DNA of 64,000 nucleotides from Streptosporangium lutulentum (GCF_030811455.1 NZ_JAUSQU010000001.1:2542001-2606000); one strand, 5' to 3'; positions 10,601-19,434 are shown, numbered from the stretch's first letter. Program-made: numbers and translations. Notes: generated by a model from the letters alone, not told the origin.

Positions 10601-10871
10601 GGCCGGTGATGACGCCGACACCGGTCAGCAGCAGCGCGCCTGCCAGTTCGTCGAGCAGGTCACCGACCTCCCAGGAGGCCATCTCCTCGAAGTCGTCGGG
10701 ATGATGGGCGCGCACCTGCTCGGTGCGGACACGGCGCAGCTCCTTGACGAGGCCGGGCAACCGCCCGCCCAGCTCGGCGCGCTCCTCCTCGGTGAGCGTG
10801 ACCAGCCGGTCGGCCAGGCGGGTGACCTGGTTGCGGGTGACCAGGTCACAGATCTCCGTCCAGAGCGTCAT
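7671..10871 (-). CDS. DUF6493 family protein
   Basis: Cytoplasmic protein of 1066 residues with many short helical, HEAT-like stretches (LVTLTEEERAELGGRLPGLV, LDQAIRATPEAAADFVTALT). No catalytic motif is recognisable. In my recollection this family is usually encoded directly after a SWIM zinc-finger protein, and that arrangement is seen here in damaged form. The ATG at 10871 has a GGAGG seven bases upstream and overlaps the preceding stop as ATGA; an upstream in-frame start would add 32 arginine-rich residues and is rejected. Function unknown. Confidence 0.75.
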   Translation of the reverse strand: MTLWTEICDLVTRNQVTRLADRLVTLTEEERAELGGRLPGLVKELRRVRTEQVRAHHPDDFEEMASWEVGDLLDELAGALLLTGVGVITGPAAAVTWMTGRDVNRRWAEDPDVAQVCRVVATRPREWRRDVAVRLARRVRRPADRIAPLAVALLRESGAVPPDHDPLVAAWLAAPSVAADPLTPVLLPRVFDADGAGRALRDERLEPRPTRWLAAAARELPREQVLDGCVSRFLRGGEAQDLRFFVRLHLLLDPTPAESAPRLRDYLRLLPSAPGTVAELAAGQVRGAMPLDHADLVEAVDALTFRDEAKLAATGLRWLDQAIRATPEAAADFVTALTTAYAHKSFDVRNRAAELTLKHAELFADHTGAILDAIPQLPADMGARLAARFGGERPVEEPIEAKEFPPLPEVPPLERFPEPSISPNHHERWIGWERWMAAFVAGVAENRTNLRRRLGPSIEQQTRHRRDRDEIAGPDEWQAVLAEELVVPGTLPEIPPVGPEKFWDDPSHSISVRPVARGEEIELEPPKRRITVVGGWRPGRYLDDDTPLRVIFITWTSDDGPAGAVAVEAGRPIPFANGRVYLYGQPSDDDRAPDTGSEEYEDFDDAGPAHRERRPVEPGVLYDDSVAAMPRHGLRRAYERMADLGVNPDRITAMRKGLPVPPPGPDEPLVAVTVGFVPPRLRSFQPQPLPPLHEWRRRHRLPQPNRLSPPSDFLANRYAELYGALRAGTLPPVLLATPTWMTGHLDPDVLVDRLETCAAAGVEPLRADLTQALLRLPRGSHPAAADRAAKTDSAAARTAAEWLAGQGLPDPECGLQWTHMVDASMVEFGDGEPEHFTEVRLTPVLRATPTGDELIDEVLLRQPFDWSDEGLGSGIGGWPAMLPSHREVVAVNMLPFVLRDRWYASVTPAELSRLAACDGPVGEATAVIIAFLLGSGVPGTIPVVLRMAARGDLPAEAIGRQLALVLRRTWRETRPAIAALTELADAGGHHEVWRVLRALLPGMLPGEGRRVTVTHAELVAFAADVARWTGARGEVPVVAEFARSHRKTRFVHECKRLHAQLTGATP

Positions 10872-11209
10872 CGGGAGACCTCCACGGCGGCGCGGGCGAC
10901 GATCCGGGCGGCCGGCACGTGGACACAGGCCGGGAACGACTCGAACCGCGACCGGTCTCCGTCGCACGTCACCACCGGGTCGCGCACCCAGCCGGGCCGC
11001 GCCTGCGGCTGGTGGTGGGCCGGCGCCACGTCGGCGACGCCGGGCAGGGCCGCCGCGGCGGGGGCCGCCCGGGTCACCACGCCGCTGAGGAACCGGGGGG
11101 CCACGGCCGGACGGGACAGGGCCCGCCCGCCGGAGGCCGCCGATCCGAGACGACCGTCGACAAGGGGGGAGGGCGCGGCGTACGTGTACGCCTGCGTCGC
11201 TGGAGTCAT
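10868..11209 (-). pseudogene. SWIM zinc-finger family protein with large internal deletion
   Basis: A 113-residue frame. Residues 1-93 resemble the N-terminal part of SWIM-family partners of DUF6493 (YTYAAPSPLVDGRLG, FLSGVVTR, RDPVVTCDGDRSRFESF). Directly after that come CVHVPAARIVAR and the stop. CxHV-AAR resembles the very end of the SWIM motif (CKHVLAAR), so the sequence looks like an in-frame deletion of some 300 residues joining the two ends. The stop still overlaps the DUF6493 start (ATGA). The zinc ligands other than the last Cys/His are gone. Family details are from memory. Confidence 0.6.
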
Positions 11210-11374
11210 GGCCGGGACATTAGATCACCCGACCGACAAACCGGCGCGGCGGATCTCGCCGCCTGCCCTTCGCCGTCTCCGGTCTCCGGGACGAGTCGTC
11301 CGGCATCGGGTGACACGCGGTTTCGACGGTCCAGCGCGACCGCGAAATCCGGAACCGGCTGCAAGACTGAGCCG

Positions 11375-12934
11375 GTGACGCAGATGGACACCCAGGTGGC
11401 CGTACTGGGCAACGGTCCGGTGGGACAGACCGCCGCACTGTTGCTGGCCCGGTGGGGCGTCTCCGTCATGCTGCTGGATCAGCGCCCGCACCGCGACGCG
11501 GCCGGCTCCAAGGCGATCGTCCAGCAGCGCGACGTGCTCGACATCTGGGAAGCCGTCGGTGCGGGACGGCGCATCGCGGACGAGGGACTGACCTGGACCA
11601 CCTCCCGCACCTTCTACCGTGACCGCGAGCTGTTCGGCTACGGTCACGCCGAGGCCGGCCCGCCCGCGTTCCCCCCGTTCGTCAACATCTCCCAGAGCCG
11701 CACCGAGCAACTCCTCGACGAGCACATCACCGCCCAGCCACTGATCGAGGCGCGCTGGGACCATCGCGTCACCGCCGTCGTCCAGGACGGCGGCGGCGTG
11801 ACGGTGACGTGCCGGACCGCCTCCGGCGAGGTCGGCGTGCGCGCCGCCTACGCGCTGGCCTGCGCCGGCGCGAAGGGCGAGGACGTACGCCGGATGCTCG
11901 GCGTGCGCTTTGACGGGCACTCCTTCGACGACCGGTTCCTGATCTGCGACATCCGTACCGACCTGCCCGACTGGGCCACCGAGCGGCGTTTCTACTTCGA
12001 CCCGCCGTGGAATCCCGGCCGCCAGGTGCTCATCCACCCCTGCCCGGACTCGACGTTCCGCATCGACTGGCAGGTCCCCGCCGACTACGACGAGCGCTCC
12101 GAGACGGACAGGGGTGCCCGTGACGCCAGGATCCGCGCCATCATCGGCGACCGGCCCTACGAGGTGGTGTGGAGCTCGGTCTACCGCTTCCACTCCCGCC
12201 TCGTCGATCGAATGCGCGTCGGCCGGGTCCTGCTCGCCGGGGATCTCGCGCACCTGTTCTCCCCCTTCGGCGCCCGCGGCCTGAACTCCGGCGTGCAGGA
12301 CGCCGAGAACGCCGCCTGGAAGCTCGCGTTCGTGCTCAACGGCTGGGCCGGGGAGGCGCTGCTCGACAGCTACCACGCCGAACGGCACGCCGCGGCGCTG
12401 GAGAACCTCGACGTCACCACCGCCACCATGCGTTTCCTGGTGCCCGGTGACGAGGACGGTCACCGCCATCGCCTCTCCACACTGGAAGCGGCCCACGTCG
12501 ACCCGGAGGCGCGCGCCGCGGTCGACTCGGGCCGCCTGGCCGAGCCGTTCTGGTATGTGGACTCGCCGCTGACGACCCCCGACCCCACCCGGCCGTTCAC
12601 CGGTCGACCGCCCCGGGGCGCGACGCCGGCCCCGGTCCCCGGCGTGATCCTCCCCGATGCGCCCGTCTCGATCACCGGCAGCCCCGCGACCCGGTTACGC
12701 GAGGTGGCGCGCGACGGATTCCTGCTGCTGGCCGCCGGCGACGTCGACGCGGAGGCCGTCCTCAAGGCCGCGCGTCGGGCCACCTCGGCCCCCGTACGTC
12801 TGCTGTGCCTCACGGGTGCCCTCGACGCGAGGCCCGGGGAGGTGTGGGTCATCAGGCCTGACGCACACATCGCGGCGGTGGCGGCCGGCCCCGCATCGGT
12901 CGCCGCGGCGCTGCGAAGGGCACTGGGCTTGTGA
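11375..12934 (+). CDS. FAD-dependent aromatic hydroxylase/monooxygenase
   Basis: Flavoprotein monooxygenase of the PheA/TfdB/MhpA type (FAD_binding_3), 519 residues, using NAD(P)H and O2 on a phenolic or polyketide-like substrate. Visible motifs: the dinucleotide fold VAVLGNGPVGQTAALLLARWG near the start, a DG-like region (CAGAKGEDVRR), and the second FAD motif GRVLLAGDLAHLFSPFGARGLNSGVQDAENAAWKL described in parts. The C-terminus has a thioredoxin-like extension typical of phenol hydroxylases (LLLAAGDVDAEAVLKAARR). GTG 11375 and ATG 11384 are both possible. It is divergent from the SWIM remnant. Substrate unknown. Confidence 0.88.
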   Translation: MTQMDTQVAVLGNGPVGQTAALLLARWGVSVMLLDQRPHRDAAGSKAIVQQRDVLDIWEAVGAGRRIADEGLTWTTSRTFYRDRELFGYGHAEAGPPAFPPFVNISQSRTEQLLDEHITAQPLIEARWDHRVTAVVQDGGGVTVTCRTASGEVGVRAAYALACAGAKGEDVRRMLGVRFDGHSFDDRFLICDIRTDLPDWATERRFYFDPPWNPGRQVLIHPCPDSTFRIDWQVPADYDERSETDRGARDARIRAIIGDRPYEVVWSSVYRFHSRLVDRMRVGRVLLAGDLAHLFSPFGARGLNSGVQDAENAAWKLAFVLNGWAGEALLDSYHAERHAAALENLDVTTATMRFLVPGDEDGHRHRLSTLEAAHVDPEARAAVDSGRLAEPFWYVDSPLTTPDPTRPFTGRPPRGATPAPVPGVILPDAPVSITGSPATRLREVARDGFLLLAAGDVDAEAVLKAARRATSAPVRLLCLTGALDARPGEVWVIRPDAHIAAVAAGPASVAAALRRALGL

Positions 12935-13002
12935 GGTGGATGAAGGGGATCGACGCCGTGCATGCGGGTCAGCGGTGCCGTTCACGTCGAGCATCGGAAT
13001 CG

Positions 13003-13088
13003 TTTCCTGTGGGTGCGGGTGGATGAAGTCCACTTATTAATCTACATTGTAAAGGCATCGGGTTGGATTCAAGATCATTTACATTGGA
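13003..13088. repeat. AT-rich dispersed repeat, copy A
   Basis: About 85 bp shared with 62921-63005. From CTTATT onward 51 of 56 bases match. It carries an inverted pair CATTGTAAA (13045-13053) and TTTACATTG (13078-13086), far more AT-rich than the surroundings. The right end runs straight into a monooxygenase gene lacking its 5' part. Confidence 0.75.
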
Positions 13089-13873
13089 AGTCGGCCAACG
13101 GGGTGACCGCGACCTTCGCAGACGGCACCACCGCGCACGGTGACCTGCTTGTCGGCGCCGACGGGCTGCGCTCGGCCGCCCGCACGATCATCGACCCGAA
13201 GGCGCCGGCGCCGCGGTACGTGCCGCTGCTCAACGCGGGCGGGTACGCCAAGGGCCTGCGGCTCGACGCCGAGCCCGGCCACATGCACATGGTCTTCGGG
13301 CGGTCGATCTTCTACTCCTACGTCGCGCACCCGAACGGCGACGTGTGGTGGTTCGCGAACCCGCGCCAGCCACGTGAGCTGTCGAAGGCCGAGCTGGCCG
13401 CGATCCCGTGGCGGTCGCGCATGCTCGAGCTGTTCGAGAAGGAGAACGGCATCGCTCGCGACCTGGTCAGCGCGTCGGAGGAGCTCTTCGCCGGCTGGAA
13501 CACCTACGACTTCCCGAAGGTGCCGACGTGGCACCGCGACCGGATGGTGATCATCGGGGACGCCGCGCACGCCACCTCACCCGCGTCGGGTCAGGGCGCC
13601 TCGATGGCGATCGAGGACGCCGTGACCCTCGCGAGGTGCCTGCGCGACGCCACCGGCGTGCCCGACGCGTTCGCCAGGTACGAGTCGCTGCGCCGCAAGC
13701 GGGTCGAACGCGTGGTGGCGCAAGGGAAGCGCAACGGCGACGGCAAGTCGCTCGGGCCGGTCATGCGGCACGTGCTGCCGATGGTCTTCAAGCTGTTCAA
13801 GCCGAGCGAGTCCGGTACGGACTGGCTGTACGGGCACCGCATCGACTGGGACGCACCGGTTCCTCAGTCCTGA
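13089..13873 (+). pseudogene. FAD-dependent monooxygenase, 5'-truncated
   Basis: About 260 residues remain of a roughly 390-residue PHBH-fold monooxygenase. Present: GDLLVGADGLRSAARTI (DG motif), the substrate-domain segment GDVWWFANPRQP, and the second FAD motif RMVIIGDAAHATSPASGQGASMAIEDAVTLA seen in parts. The N-terminal GxGxxG segment and about 125 residues are absent; the coding sequence begins abruptly at the edge of AT-rich repeat copy A. An open frame continues upstream through the repeat but is not protein-like there. Deletion or recombination at the repeat is the simplest explanation. Confidence 0.75.
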
Positions 13874-14016
13874 GAGGTGGTCGCGTGCGAGCGGCGGCGG
13901 TTGGCGGCTGGGAACACGTTCGGGAGGAGGAGGCCCGGTCGGCGGGCGAGAGTGGCTGCCCGTCGGCGAGGCGACCTTCAGCTTGGGATGGCGCGAGGAA
14001 AAGTCACGACAAGGGC

Positions 14017-14047
14017 TTGACGTTGACCCTGGGTCAGGGTTCGAGGG
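14017..14047 (+). promoter_or_regulatory. MerR-type promoter candidate
   Basis: TTGACG (14017-14022) is followed by the dyad ACCCTG-GGT-CAGGGT (14026-14040), as in MerR-controlled promoters with long spacers. The -10 hexamer is poor. A MerR gene lies downstream of the serine hydrolase and is the likely regulator. Confidence 0.45.
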
Positions 14048-14165
14048 TTGTGGCATGAACGCGCTTGAACAGGGTGCGAATCGCTGCGGAGACCGCGCGA
14101 GGACCCTCGGCGTCGAGCGCGTCACCAAGCGGAGTCGAGCGCCACAAAGCGAAAAGGGGAATGGA

Positions 14166-15542
14166 ATGTCACACGAGACGCTGTCCGAGTTCGTCGAGGC
14201 GACGGCCACGAAGTTCGGCATCCCCGGCGTTGCCGTCGGGGTGTGGGCGGACGGTCAGGAGATTTACGCGTGCCACGGCGTGACGAGCGTCGACAACCCG
14301 CTGCCCGTTGACCGGGAGACGCTGTACGAGCTGGGCTCGATCACGAAGACCTATACCGCGACCGCGCTGATGCGCCTGGTCGCGGAGGGGCGGATCGAGC
14401 TGGACGCGCCGGTGCGCCGCTATGTTCCCGAGCTCACGCTCGCGGACGAGCGGGCCGCGGCCGAGGTCACCGTGTTGAACCTGCTCAACCACACCGCGGG
14501 GCTGGGCTGGGGGGTCATCGTCGACACCGGTGAGGGGGACGACGCCCTGGCCGGTTATGTGGCGAAGATGGCCGAGTTGGAGCTGATCGCGCCGCCCGGC
14601 GCCCGGGCCTCCTACAGCCAGGCGGGCTACAACCTGGCCGGGCGGGTCATCGAGGAGGTCACGGGCCTGACGTACGAGCGGGCCGTCGCCTCGCTCGTCT
14701 TGGAGCCGCTGGGGTTGTCGCACAGTTTCTTCACACCTGGAGATGTCATGACCCGGCGGTTCGCCGTGGGGCACAACCCCGGCGAGGACGGAACGCCGTC
14801 CGTCGCGCGGCTGTGGAAGCGCTGGCGCGGCAACAATCCCGGCGGCGGCCTCATGTCCTCGGTGGCAGACCAGATTCGCTGGGCCCGGTTCCATCTCGGT
14901 GACGGCCGCGCCGAGAGCGGTGAGCGTGTTCTGCCCGCTGAGGCGCTGCACCGGATGAAGCAGCGGACCGTGGAGTTGCGTGGCAGCACGCTCGGCGACG
15001 CCTTCGGCATCTGCTGGTTCCTGCGCGGGGTGGACGGCGTCCGCACCGTCGGGCACGGCGGGTCGGCCAACGGCCAGTTCGCCGAACTGCTCACCGTGCC
15101 GGAACGCGATTTCGCCGTCGTCTCGTTGTCCAACGCCGGCCCCGACGGCATCCCCTTCAACCAGGCCGTCGTCCGCTGGGCGCTCGAGCACTACCTGGGG
15201 GTGGTCGACCGCGACCCGGAGCCGTTGCCCTATGACCCGGCGCGGGCTCGGGAGCTCGTCGGCAGGTACGAGACCGACGCCATGACGCTCACCATCGGCA
15301 CGGACGGGGCAGGGCTGACGCTCGGGGCCGGGATCAAACCGGAGATCCGGGCTGCGTCGGACAGCGAACTACCCCCGGACTACCCGCCGGCCGCCATGGG
15401 CCTGCTGCCCGGCGACGGCGACGAGTACATCATCACGGAAGGCGGCTTGAAGGGGCAGCGCGGCTTCTTCACCCGCGCCGGGAGCGCGGTCGTGGGAATC
15501 GACCTGGCCGGCCGGACGGCCAACCGGGTCGCGTCGGGCTGA
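14166..15542 (+). CDS. Serine hydrolase, beta-lactamase/CubicO family
   Basis: 458-residue penicillin-binding-protein-like hydrolase, probably an esterase or peptidase rather than a drug-resistance enzyme. The nucleophile motif SITK is at 58-61, a YSQ stands at 150-152 where the family has YxN, and HGG (VGHGGSANGQ) replaces the KTG box. A C-terminal beta domain follows (ELVGRYETDAMTLTIG). No signal peptide is visible, so it may be cytoplasmic. ATG 14166 has GGGG just upstream; an earlier in-frame start is rejected because that leader is not protein-like. Likely under the MerR-type promoter upstream. Confidence 0.85.
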   Translation: MSHETLSEFVEATATKFGIPGVAVGVWADGQEIYACHGVTSVDNPLPVDRETLYELGSITKTYTATALMRLVAEGRIELDAPVRRYVPELTLADERAAAEVTVLNLLNHTAGLGWGVIVDTGEGDDALAGYVAKMAELELIAPPGARASYSQAGYNLAGRVIEEVTGLTYERAVASLVLEPLGLSHSFFTPGDVMTRRFAVGHNPGEDGTPSVARLWKRWRGNNPGGGLMSSVADQIRWARFHLGDGRAESGERVLPAEALHRMKQRTVELRGSTLGDAFGICWFLRGVDGVRTVGHGGSANGQFAELLTVPERDFAVVSLSNAGPDGIPFNQAVVRWALEHYLGVVDRDPEPLPYDPARARELVGRYETDAMTLTIGTDGAGLTLGAGIKPEIRAASDSELPPDYPPAAMGLLPGDGDEYIITEGGLKGQRGFFTRAGSAVVGIDLAGRTANRVASG

Positions 15543-15826
15543 TGGGCGAAGCCCGGTATCCGGTCACGCACGGCCGGGACCTCAAGCGTCGCTTCCGGGT
15601 TCTCGGACGGGCCCCGAACGAGACGGCCATCCGGTCAATCGGCCGACCCCCGAGGGGCTCCCATCCGCGTGGATCGCCGAGGCGATCGGCACACCGGCAG
15701 GGACGAACCCGCGCCGGCGGCGTGCACGCGGGCTACCTGTGGGCCTGAAGGCCGTGCTTCGCCGCGGTACCCGCTGGCATGATGAACGTCTTGGGCGGCG
15801 AGCTGGTCGAAGGGAAACCAAAGCAC

Positions 15827-16555
15827 ATGATCACCATCGGCCGGCTCGCCGACTACGCGGGCGTGACCATCAAGGCCATCCGCCACTACCACCAGCGTGG
15901 CCTGCTCGCCGAGCCGCCGCGCGACTCGTCGGGCTACCGGCGCTACAGCGCCCAGCACGCCATCGACCTCGTCAAGATCAAAACGCTCGCCGAGGCCGGA
16001 GTGCCGCTCGCCCGCATCAACGAGCTGCTCGCCGCCGACCCCGACCGATTCGCCGCGGCGATCGCCGAGATCGACCGAAACCTGCGGGCACGAGCCGAGG
16101 AACTCCTCCGCGCCCGCGAGCGGATCGCCCGGCTCAACGCCGGTGACCGGCTGTTCGTCTCCGCCGAGGTCGCCGACTACCTCGAGCGACTGCATGAGCT
16201 CGGCGTCAGCCGGCGCACCGTGCAGGTGGAACGCGACGGCTGGATCCTGCTGCAGTCGGTCTCGCCGGACGAGGCGGCCATCTGGATCGCCGACAAACGC
16301 GACGCGATCGGCGATCCGGAGTTTCGCGCCATCTACCTCGGCTACGACGCGGCGTTCGACTGGTCCCCGGACGACCCGCGCCTCTCCACGCTGGCCGATC
16401 GCACCCAACGGTGGATCGCCAACCGGCACGGCACCTCCGAGGACGGAGAGCAGCCGGTCCAGAGCCCGGCCATCACCCAGCTGGTCACGACGTCGGCCTC
16501 GCCGGCCTGGAACCGGCTCACCGAGATCATCAAAGGGCGCGAGGCGGGCGGGTGA
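15827..16555 (+). CDS. MerR family regulator
   Basis: 242-residue regulator with a MerR winged helix (ITIGRLADYAGVTIKAIRHY, RGLLAEPPRDSSGYRRYS), a dimerisation helix (RARERIARL) and a C-terminal domain of unknown ligand (QVERDGWILLQSVSPDEAAIW). ATG 15827 is preferred because the MerR fold begins right there; ATG 15779 or 15782 would add about 15 residues. It lies 285 bp after the serine hydrolase on the same strand and probably regulates the dyad promoter at 14017-14047. Confidence 0.85.
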   Translation: MITIGRLADYAGVTIKAIRHYHQRGLLAEPPRDSSGYRRYSAQHAIDLVKIKTLAEAGVPLARINELLAADPDRFAAAIAEIDRNLRARAEELLRARERIARLNAGDRLFVSAEVADYLERLHELGVSRRTVQVERDGWILLQSVSPDEAAIWIADKRDAIGDPEFRAIYLGYDAAFDWSPDDPRLSTLADRTQRWIANRHGTSEDGEQPVQSPAITQLVTTSASPAWNRLTEIIKGREAGG

Positions 16556-16639
16556 ACCCGCGTGGCACCTCCTTCCACGTCTTGATCACCGGCTGGGTGC
16601 CTCGCGGCCGCATCAGACGCGGCGGCACGCCCGCCGGCG

Positions 16640-17848
16640 TCAGAACACCTCCTTGAGGAGCGTGTCCAGCACCTTCGGGAACGCCGCCAGGTCGGGTGCG
16701 GCGTCCCCGTAGGTGATCGAGGCGGTCAGGGTCTTCTTGCCGTCGGGCGTGCCGTACATCGCCGACACGTAGCCCCCCGCGGTGCTGCCGTTGTGATGGA
16801 GGACGATGCCGCGGTCCGGGCCCAGGTCCTGCACGGACACCCCCAGGCCGTAGACGAGGGCACCGCTCTCGGGATGCGGCTTGCGCATCTCGGCCAGCAG
16901 CCGGGCCGGCAGGAGCTTGCCGCTGTTCAGCGCGGAGAAGAACGTGTGGAGGTCCTGGGTGGTCGAGATCATGTCACCGGCGGCGGCCACCATGGAGGGG
17001 TTCTGGCGGGTGACGTCGATCACCTTCCACTGGTCGGCGGCGTCTTGGTAGCGGTGGTAGCCGTGGGCGTGCGGCCCGGGGAGCTCCGGCGAGGCGCCCG
17101 GCAGCACGGTGCCTCGCAGCTTGAGCGGATCCAGGATCCGCCGCTTCATCTCCTCGGCGATCGAGTGGCCGGTGACCTTCTCGATCAGCAGCTGGGCCAG
17201 CGTGTAGTTGGTGTTGGAGTAGCTCCAGCTCGCCCCCGGCTCGAACCGCGCCGGCCTGGACAACGCGAACCGCACCAGCTCCTCCGGCTGATAGGTCTTG
17301 AACCGGTTGTCCACCCACTCCTGGCCCCCCGCGGGGATCCCCGGCTCGACCGTCCCGTCAGGGCGGAACTCGCCGGTGTAGGCGTACAACCCGCTGGTGT
17401 GCTGCAGCAGCATCCGCACCGTGATCCGCCGGTCCAGCTTGAACTCGGGCAGGTGGTCGGCCACCGGGGCGTCCAGTCCGATCTCGCCGTCGGCCACCAG
17501 TTGCAACACCACGGTCGCGACGAAGGTCTTGGTGCTGCTGCCCACCCGGAAGTGCCCGTCCGTCGGCGGCTTGGCGGTCTCGCCCAGCTTGCGCACCCCG
17601 GCGCTGCCGACCCACTCGCCCCGCTCATCGTTCACGCGCATCTGCACCCCGGCGAAACCGAGATCGACGACCGCCTGGATGGCCTTCTGCAGCTCCGGGC
17701 GGTCCTGTCCGGCAGCGGCCTTCGGCGTGGCCGTGCTGCCTGCCGTGGCCGAAGCGGGCGCGGCCGCCGGCGCTGTGACCGCCACCGGCCGGGAGACCTG
17801 TGGCGTCCGGGCGCCGGTGTTCTCGGTGGTGTGGAGGGATTCATTCAT
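16640..17848 (-). CDS. Serine hydrolase, D-aminopeptidase/beta-lactamase family
   Basis: 402-residue SxxK hydrolase similar to D-Ala-D-Ala carboxypeptidase/CubicO proteins. Motifs: SSTK at 104-107, YSN (SWSYSNTNYTLAQ), and HNG (LHHNGSTAGGY) replacing KTG. The first 45 residues are Ala/Pro/Thr-rich without a typical signal peptide (PVAVTAPAAAPASATAG), perhaps a degenerate export signal. ATG 17848 has GAGGAAC upstream. It is divergent from a MarR-like regulator, whose operator-like dyad lies in the shared 183-bp gap. Confidence 0.88.
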   Translation of the reverse strand: MNESLHTTENTGARTPQVSRPVAVTAPAAAPASATAGSTATPKAAAGQDRPELQKAIQAVVDLGFAGVQMRVNDERGEWVGSAGVRKLGETAKPPTDGHFRVGSSTKTFVATVVLQLVADGEIGLDAPVADHLPEFKLDRRITVRMLLQHTSGLYAYTGEFRPDGTVEPGIPAGGQEWVDNRFKTYQPEELVRFALSRPARFEPGASWSYSNTNYTLAQLLIEKVTGHSIAEEMKRRILDPLKLRGTVLPGASPELPGPHAHGYHRYQDAADQWKVIDVTRQNPSMVAAAGDMISTTQDLHTFFSALNSGKLLPARLLAEMRKPHPESGALVYGLGVSVQDLGPDRGIVLHHNGSTAGGYVSAMYGTPDGKKTLTASITYGDAAPDLAAFPKVLDTLLKEVF

Positions 17849-17984
17849 GGTCGTTCCTCAATTCGCGACAGTACGTGTTTTGCTCAGATCGAACGCTATG
17901 TTGCGTTCATAATTTCGTCAATTAATGGAAATAGATTTTCCCAGGTAAATGCTGATAAATTGGTGCAATGACGCTGGGTTCGAA

Positions 17985-18001
17985 TGCAACGAAGAGTTGC
18001 A
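17985..18001. promoter_or_regulatory. Operator-like dyad
   Basis: TGCAAC-GAAGA-GTTGCA is a perfect 6-bp inverted repeat between the divergent serine hydrolase and the MarR-like regulator. Its position directly upstream of the regulator ATG suggests autoregulation. Confidence 0.5.
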
Positions 18002-18031
18002 ATGGGTGACGGCGAAGGCAATACTGACGGC

Positions 18032-18706
18032 ATGCCAGGAGGACGATTGACCCAGCAGGACCGCCAGCGCATCGCGGCCGGACTCACCGACGGACTCTCC
18101 TACGCCGAGATCGCCAGGCGGCTCGACCGGCCGACCTCGACGATCACCCGGGAGATCACACGCAACGGCGGCCCCGCCGGCTACCGGCCCCAGCAGGCAC
18201 ACCAGGCGACGATCCAGCGAGCTCGGCGCGGCACGCCGGCACCCCCGCGCGCGGACACACCGCCGGACGGCCTGGCGGAAGAGGAACTCCTCGAAAGGGC
18301 GATCAGAGCGGGGATGCCGACGATAACCGCGCGCGTGCACCACGACCTGATGCTGTCCGAGGACGGCAGGCGCACCGCGGCCGAGCTGACCCACAGGCTG
18401 AAGGTCAGCCCGGCCTCCGTCTCCGTGGCCGTGAACTACCTGCTCCAGCAGGGATTCGTCCGGCGCGAGCGCGATCCGCAGCGGCGTCGCGACATCTACG
18501 TGATCGACGACGACGCCTGGTACCACGCGATCATGATCAGTGAGCGGCAGACACTCGAGTCGGCGCGGGCCGCGATGGCGGCGGCCGAGAACTACGGGCT
18601 CGACAGCCCCGTGGGGCAGCGGCTGGCCAAGACGGCGGCGTACCTGGAACGCGTCAGCCTGGACATCATGGAATCGGCCGACCGCTGGCGCCCCCTCCTG
18701 AGGTGA
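18032..18706 (+). CDS. GbsR/MarR-like regulator with IS30-type HTH at the N-terminus
   Basis: 224 residues. The N-terminal part (LTQQDRQRIAAGLTDG, LSYAEIARRLDRPTSTI TREI in order) is an HTH_38 fold as in IS30 transposases. A second, MarR/GbsR-type winged helix follows (AELTHRLKVSPASVSVAVNYLLQQGFVRR in parts), then a dimerisation tail. No transposase catalytic domain is present. ATG 18032 is used; ATG 18002 would include ten more residues and overlaps the dyad. Divergent from the serine hydrolase, which it may control. Confidence 0.78.
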   Translation: MPGGRLTQQDRQRIAAGLTDGLSYAEIARRLDRPTSTITREITRNGGPAGYRPQQAHQATIQRARRGTPAPPRADTPPDGLAEEELLERAIRAGMPTITARVHHDLMLSEDGRRTAAELTHRLKVSPASVSVAVNYLLQQGFVRRERDPQRRRDIYVIDDDAWYHAIMISERQTLESARAAMAAAENYGLDSPVGQRLAKTAAYLERVSLDIMESADRWRPLLR

Positions 18707-18771
18707 CGGGACTCAGCGACCCGCCCAGACGGCCGAAGAGCTCGCGGGCAGGCTGTACCGGACCGGGGATG

Positions 18772-19434
18772 TCAGGAGCCGCGTGGGGCCACCAGGCCGG
18801 ATTCGTAGGCGAGGACCACGAGTTGGGCACGGTCACGGGCATGGAGCTTGGTCATGGCCCGGTTGATGTGGGTTTTCGCGGTCAGTGAGCTGATCACCAT
18901 GCGGTCGGCGATCTGGTCGTTGGACAGGCCCTGCGCGACCAGGACCACGGCCTCGCGCTCGCGGTTGGTCAGCTCTTCCAGCCCCGTGCCGGCGCCGGTG
19001 CCGAGCGGCTGGGTGATGTACCGGTCGATCAGTTTGCGGGTGATCGACGGGGCGAGCAGCGCGTCACCGCGTGCGGCGACGCGTACGGCGTGCAGGAAGT
19101 CTTCTGGCACGATGTCTTTGACCAGGAATCCGGCGGCGCCGGCGCGCAGCGCGTTGAAGACGTATTCGTCCAAGCCGTAGTTGGTCAGGATGACGACGTG
19201 CACCCCGGCCAGGGCCGGGTCCGCGGCGATGCGCCGGGTCGCCTCGATGCCGTCCATGACCGGCATCTGGATATCGAGGAGCGCGACGTCGGGCAGGTGC
19301 TCCCTGGCCAGAGCCAGACCCGCCTTCCCGTCGGCGGCCTCCGCCACCACCTCGATGTCGTCTTCGAGGTCGAGGAGCGCGCGGAATCCGCTGCGCAGGA
19401 GCGACTGGTCGTCGACCAGCAGGACACGGATCAT
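18772..19434 (-). CDS. NarL/LuxR-type response regulator
   Basis: 220 residues. Receiver domain with phospho-acceptor in DVALLDIQMPVMDG and the conserved Lys in FLVKDIVPEDF, followed by a LuxR HTH (LTNREREAVVLVAQGLSNDQIA). It overlaps its histidine kinase by four bases (ATGA), so the two are translationally coupled. The divergent DUF6223 gene is one candidate target. Confidence 0.93.
   Translation of the reverse strand: MIRVLLVDDQSLLRSGFRALLDLEDDIEVVAEAADGKAGLALAREHLPDVALLDIQMPVMDGIEATRRIAADPALAGVHVVILTNYGLDEYVFNALRAGAAGFLVKDIVPEDFLHAVRVAARGDALLAPSITRKLIDRYITQPLGTGAGTGLEELTNREREAVVLVAQGLSNDQIADRMVISSLTAKTHINRAMTKLHARDRAQLVVLAYESGLVAPRGS

Noticed and set aside
14166..17848. Serine hydrolases as antibiotic-resistance beta-lactamases
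   Set aside because: Their motif variants (HGG/HNG instead of KTG) and lack of clean signal peptides fit CubicO-type esterases or peptidases.
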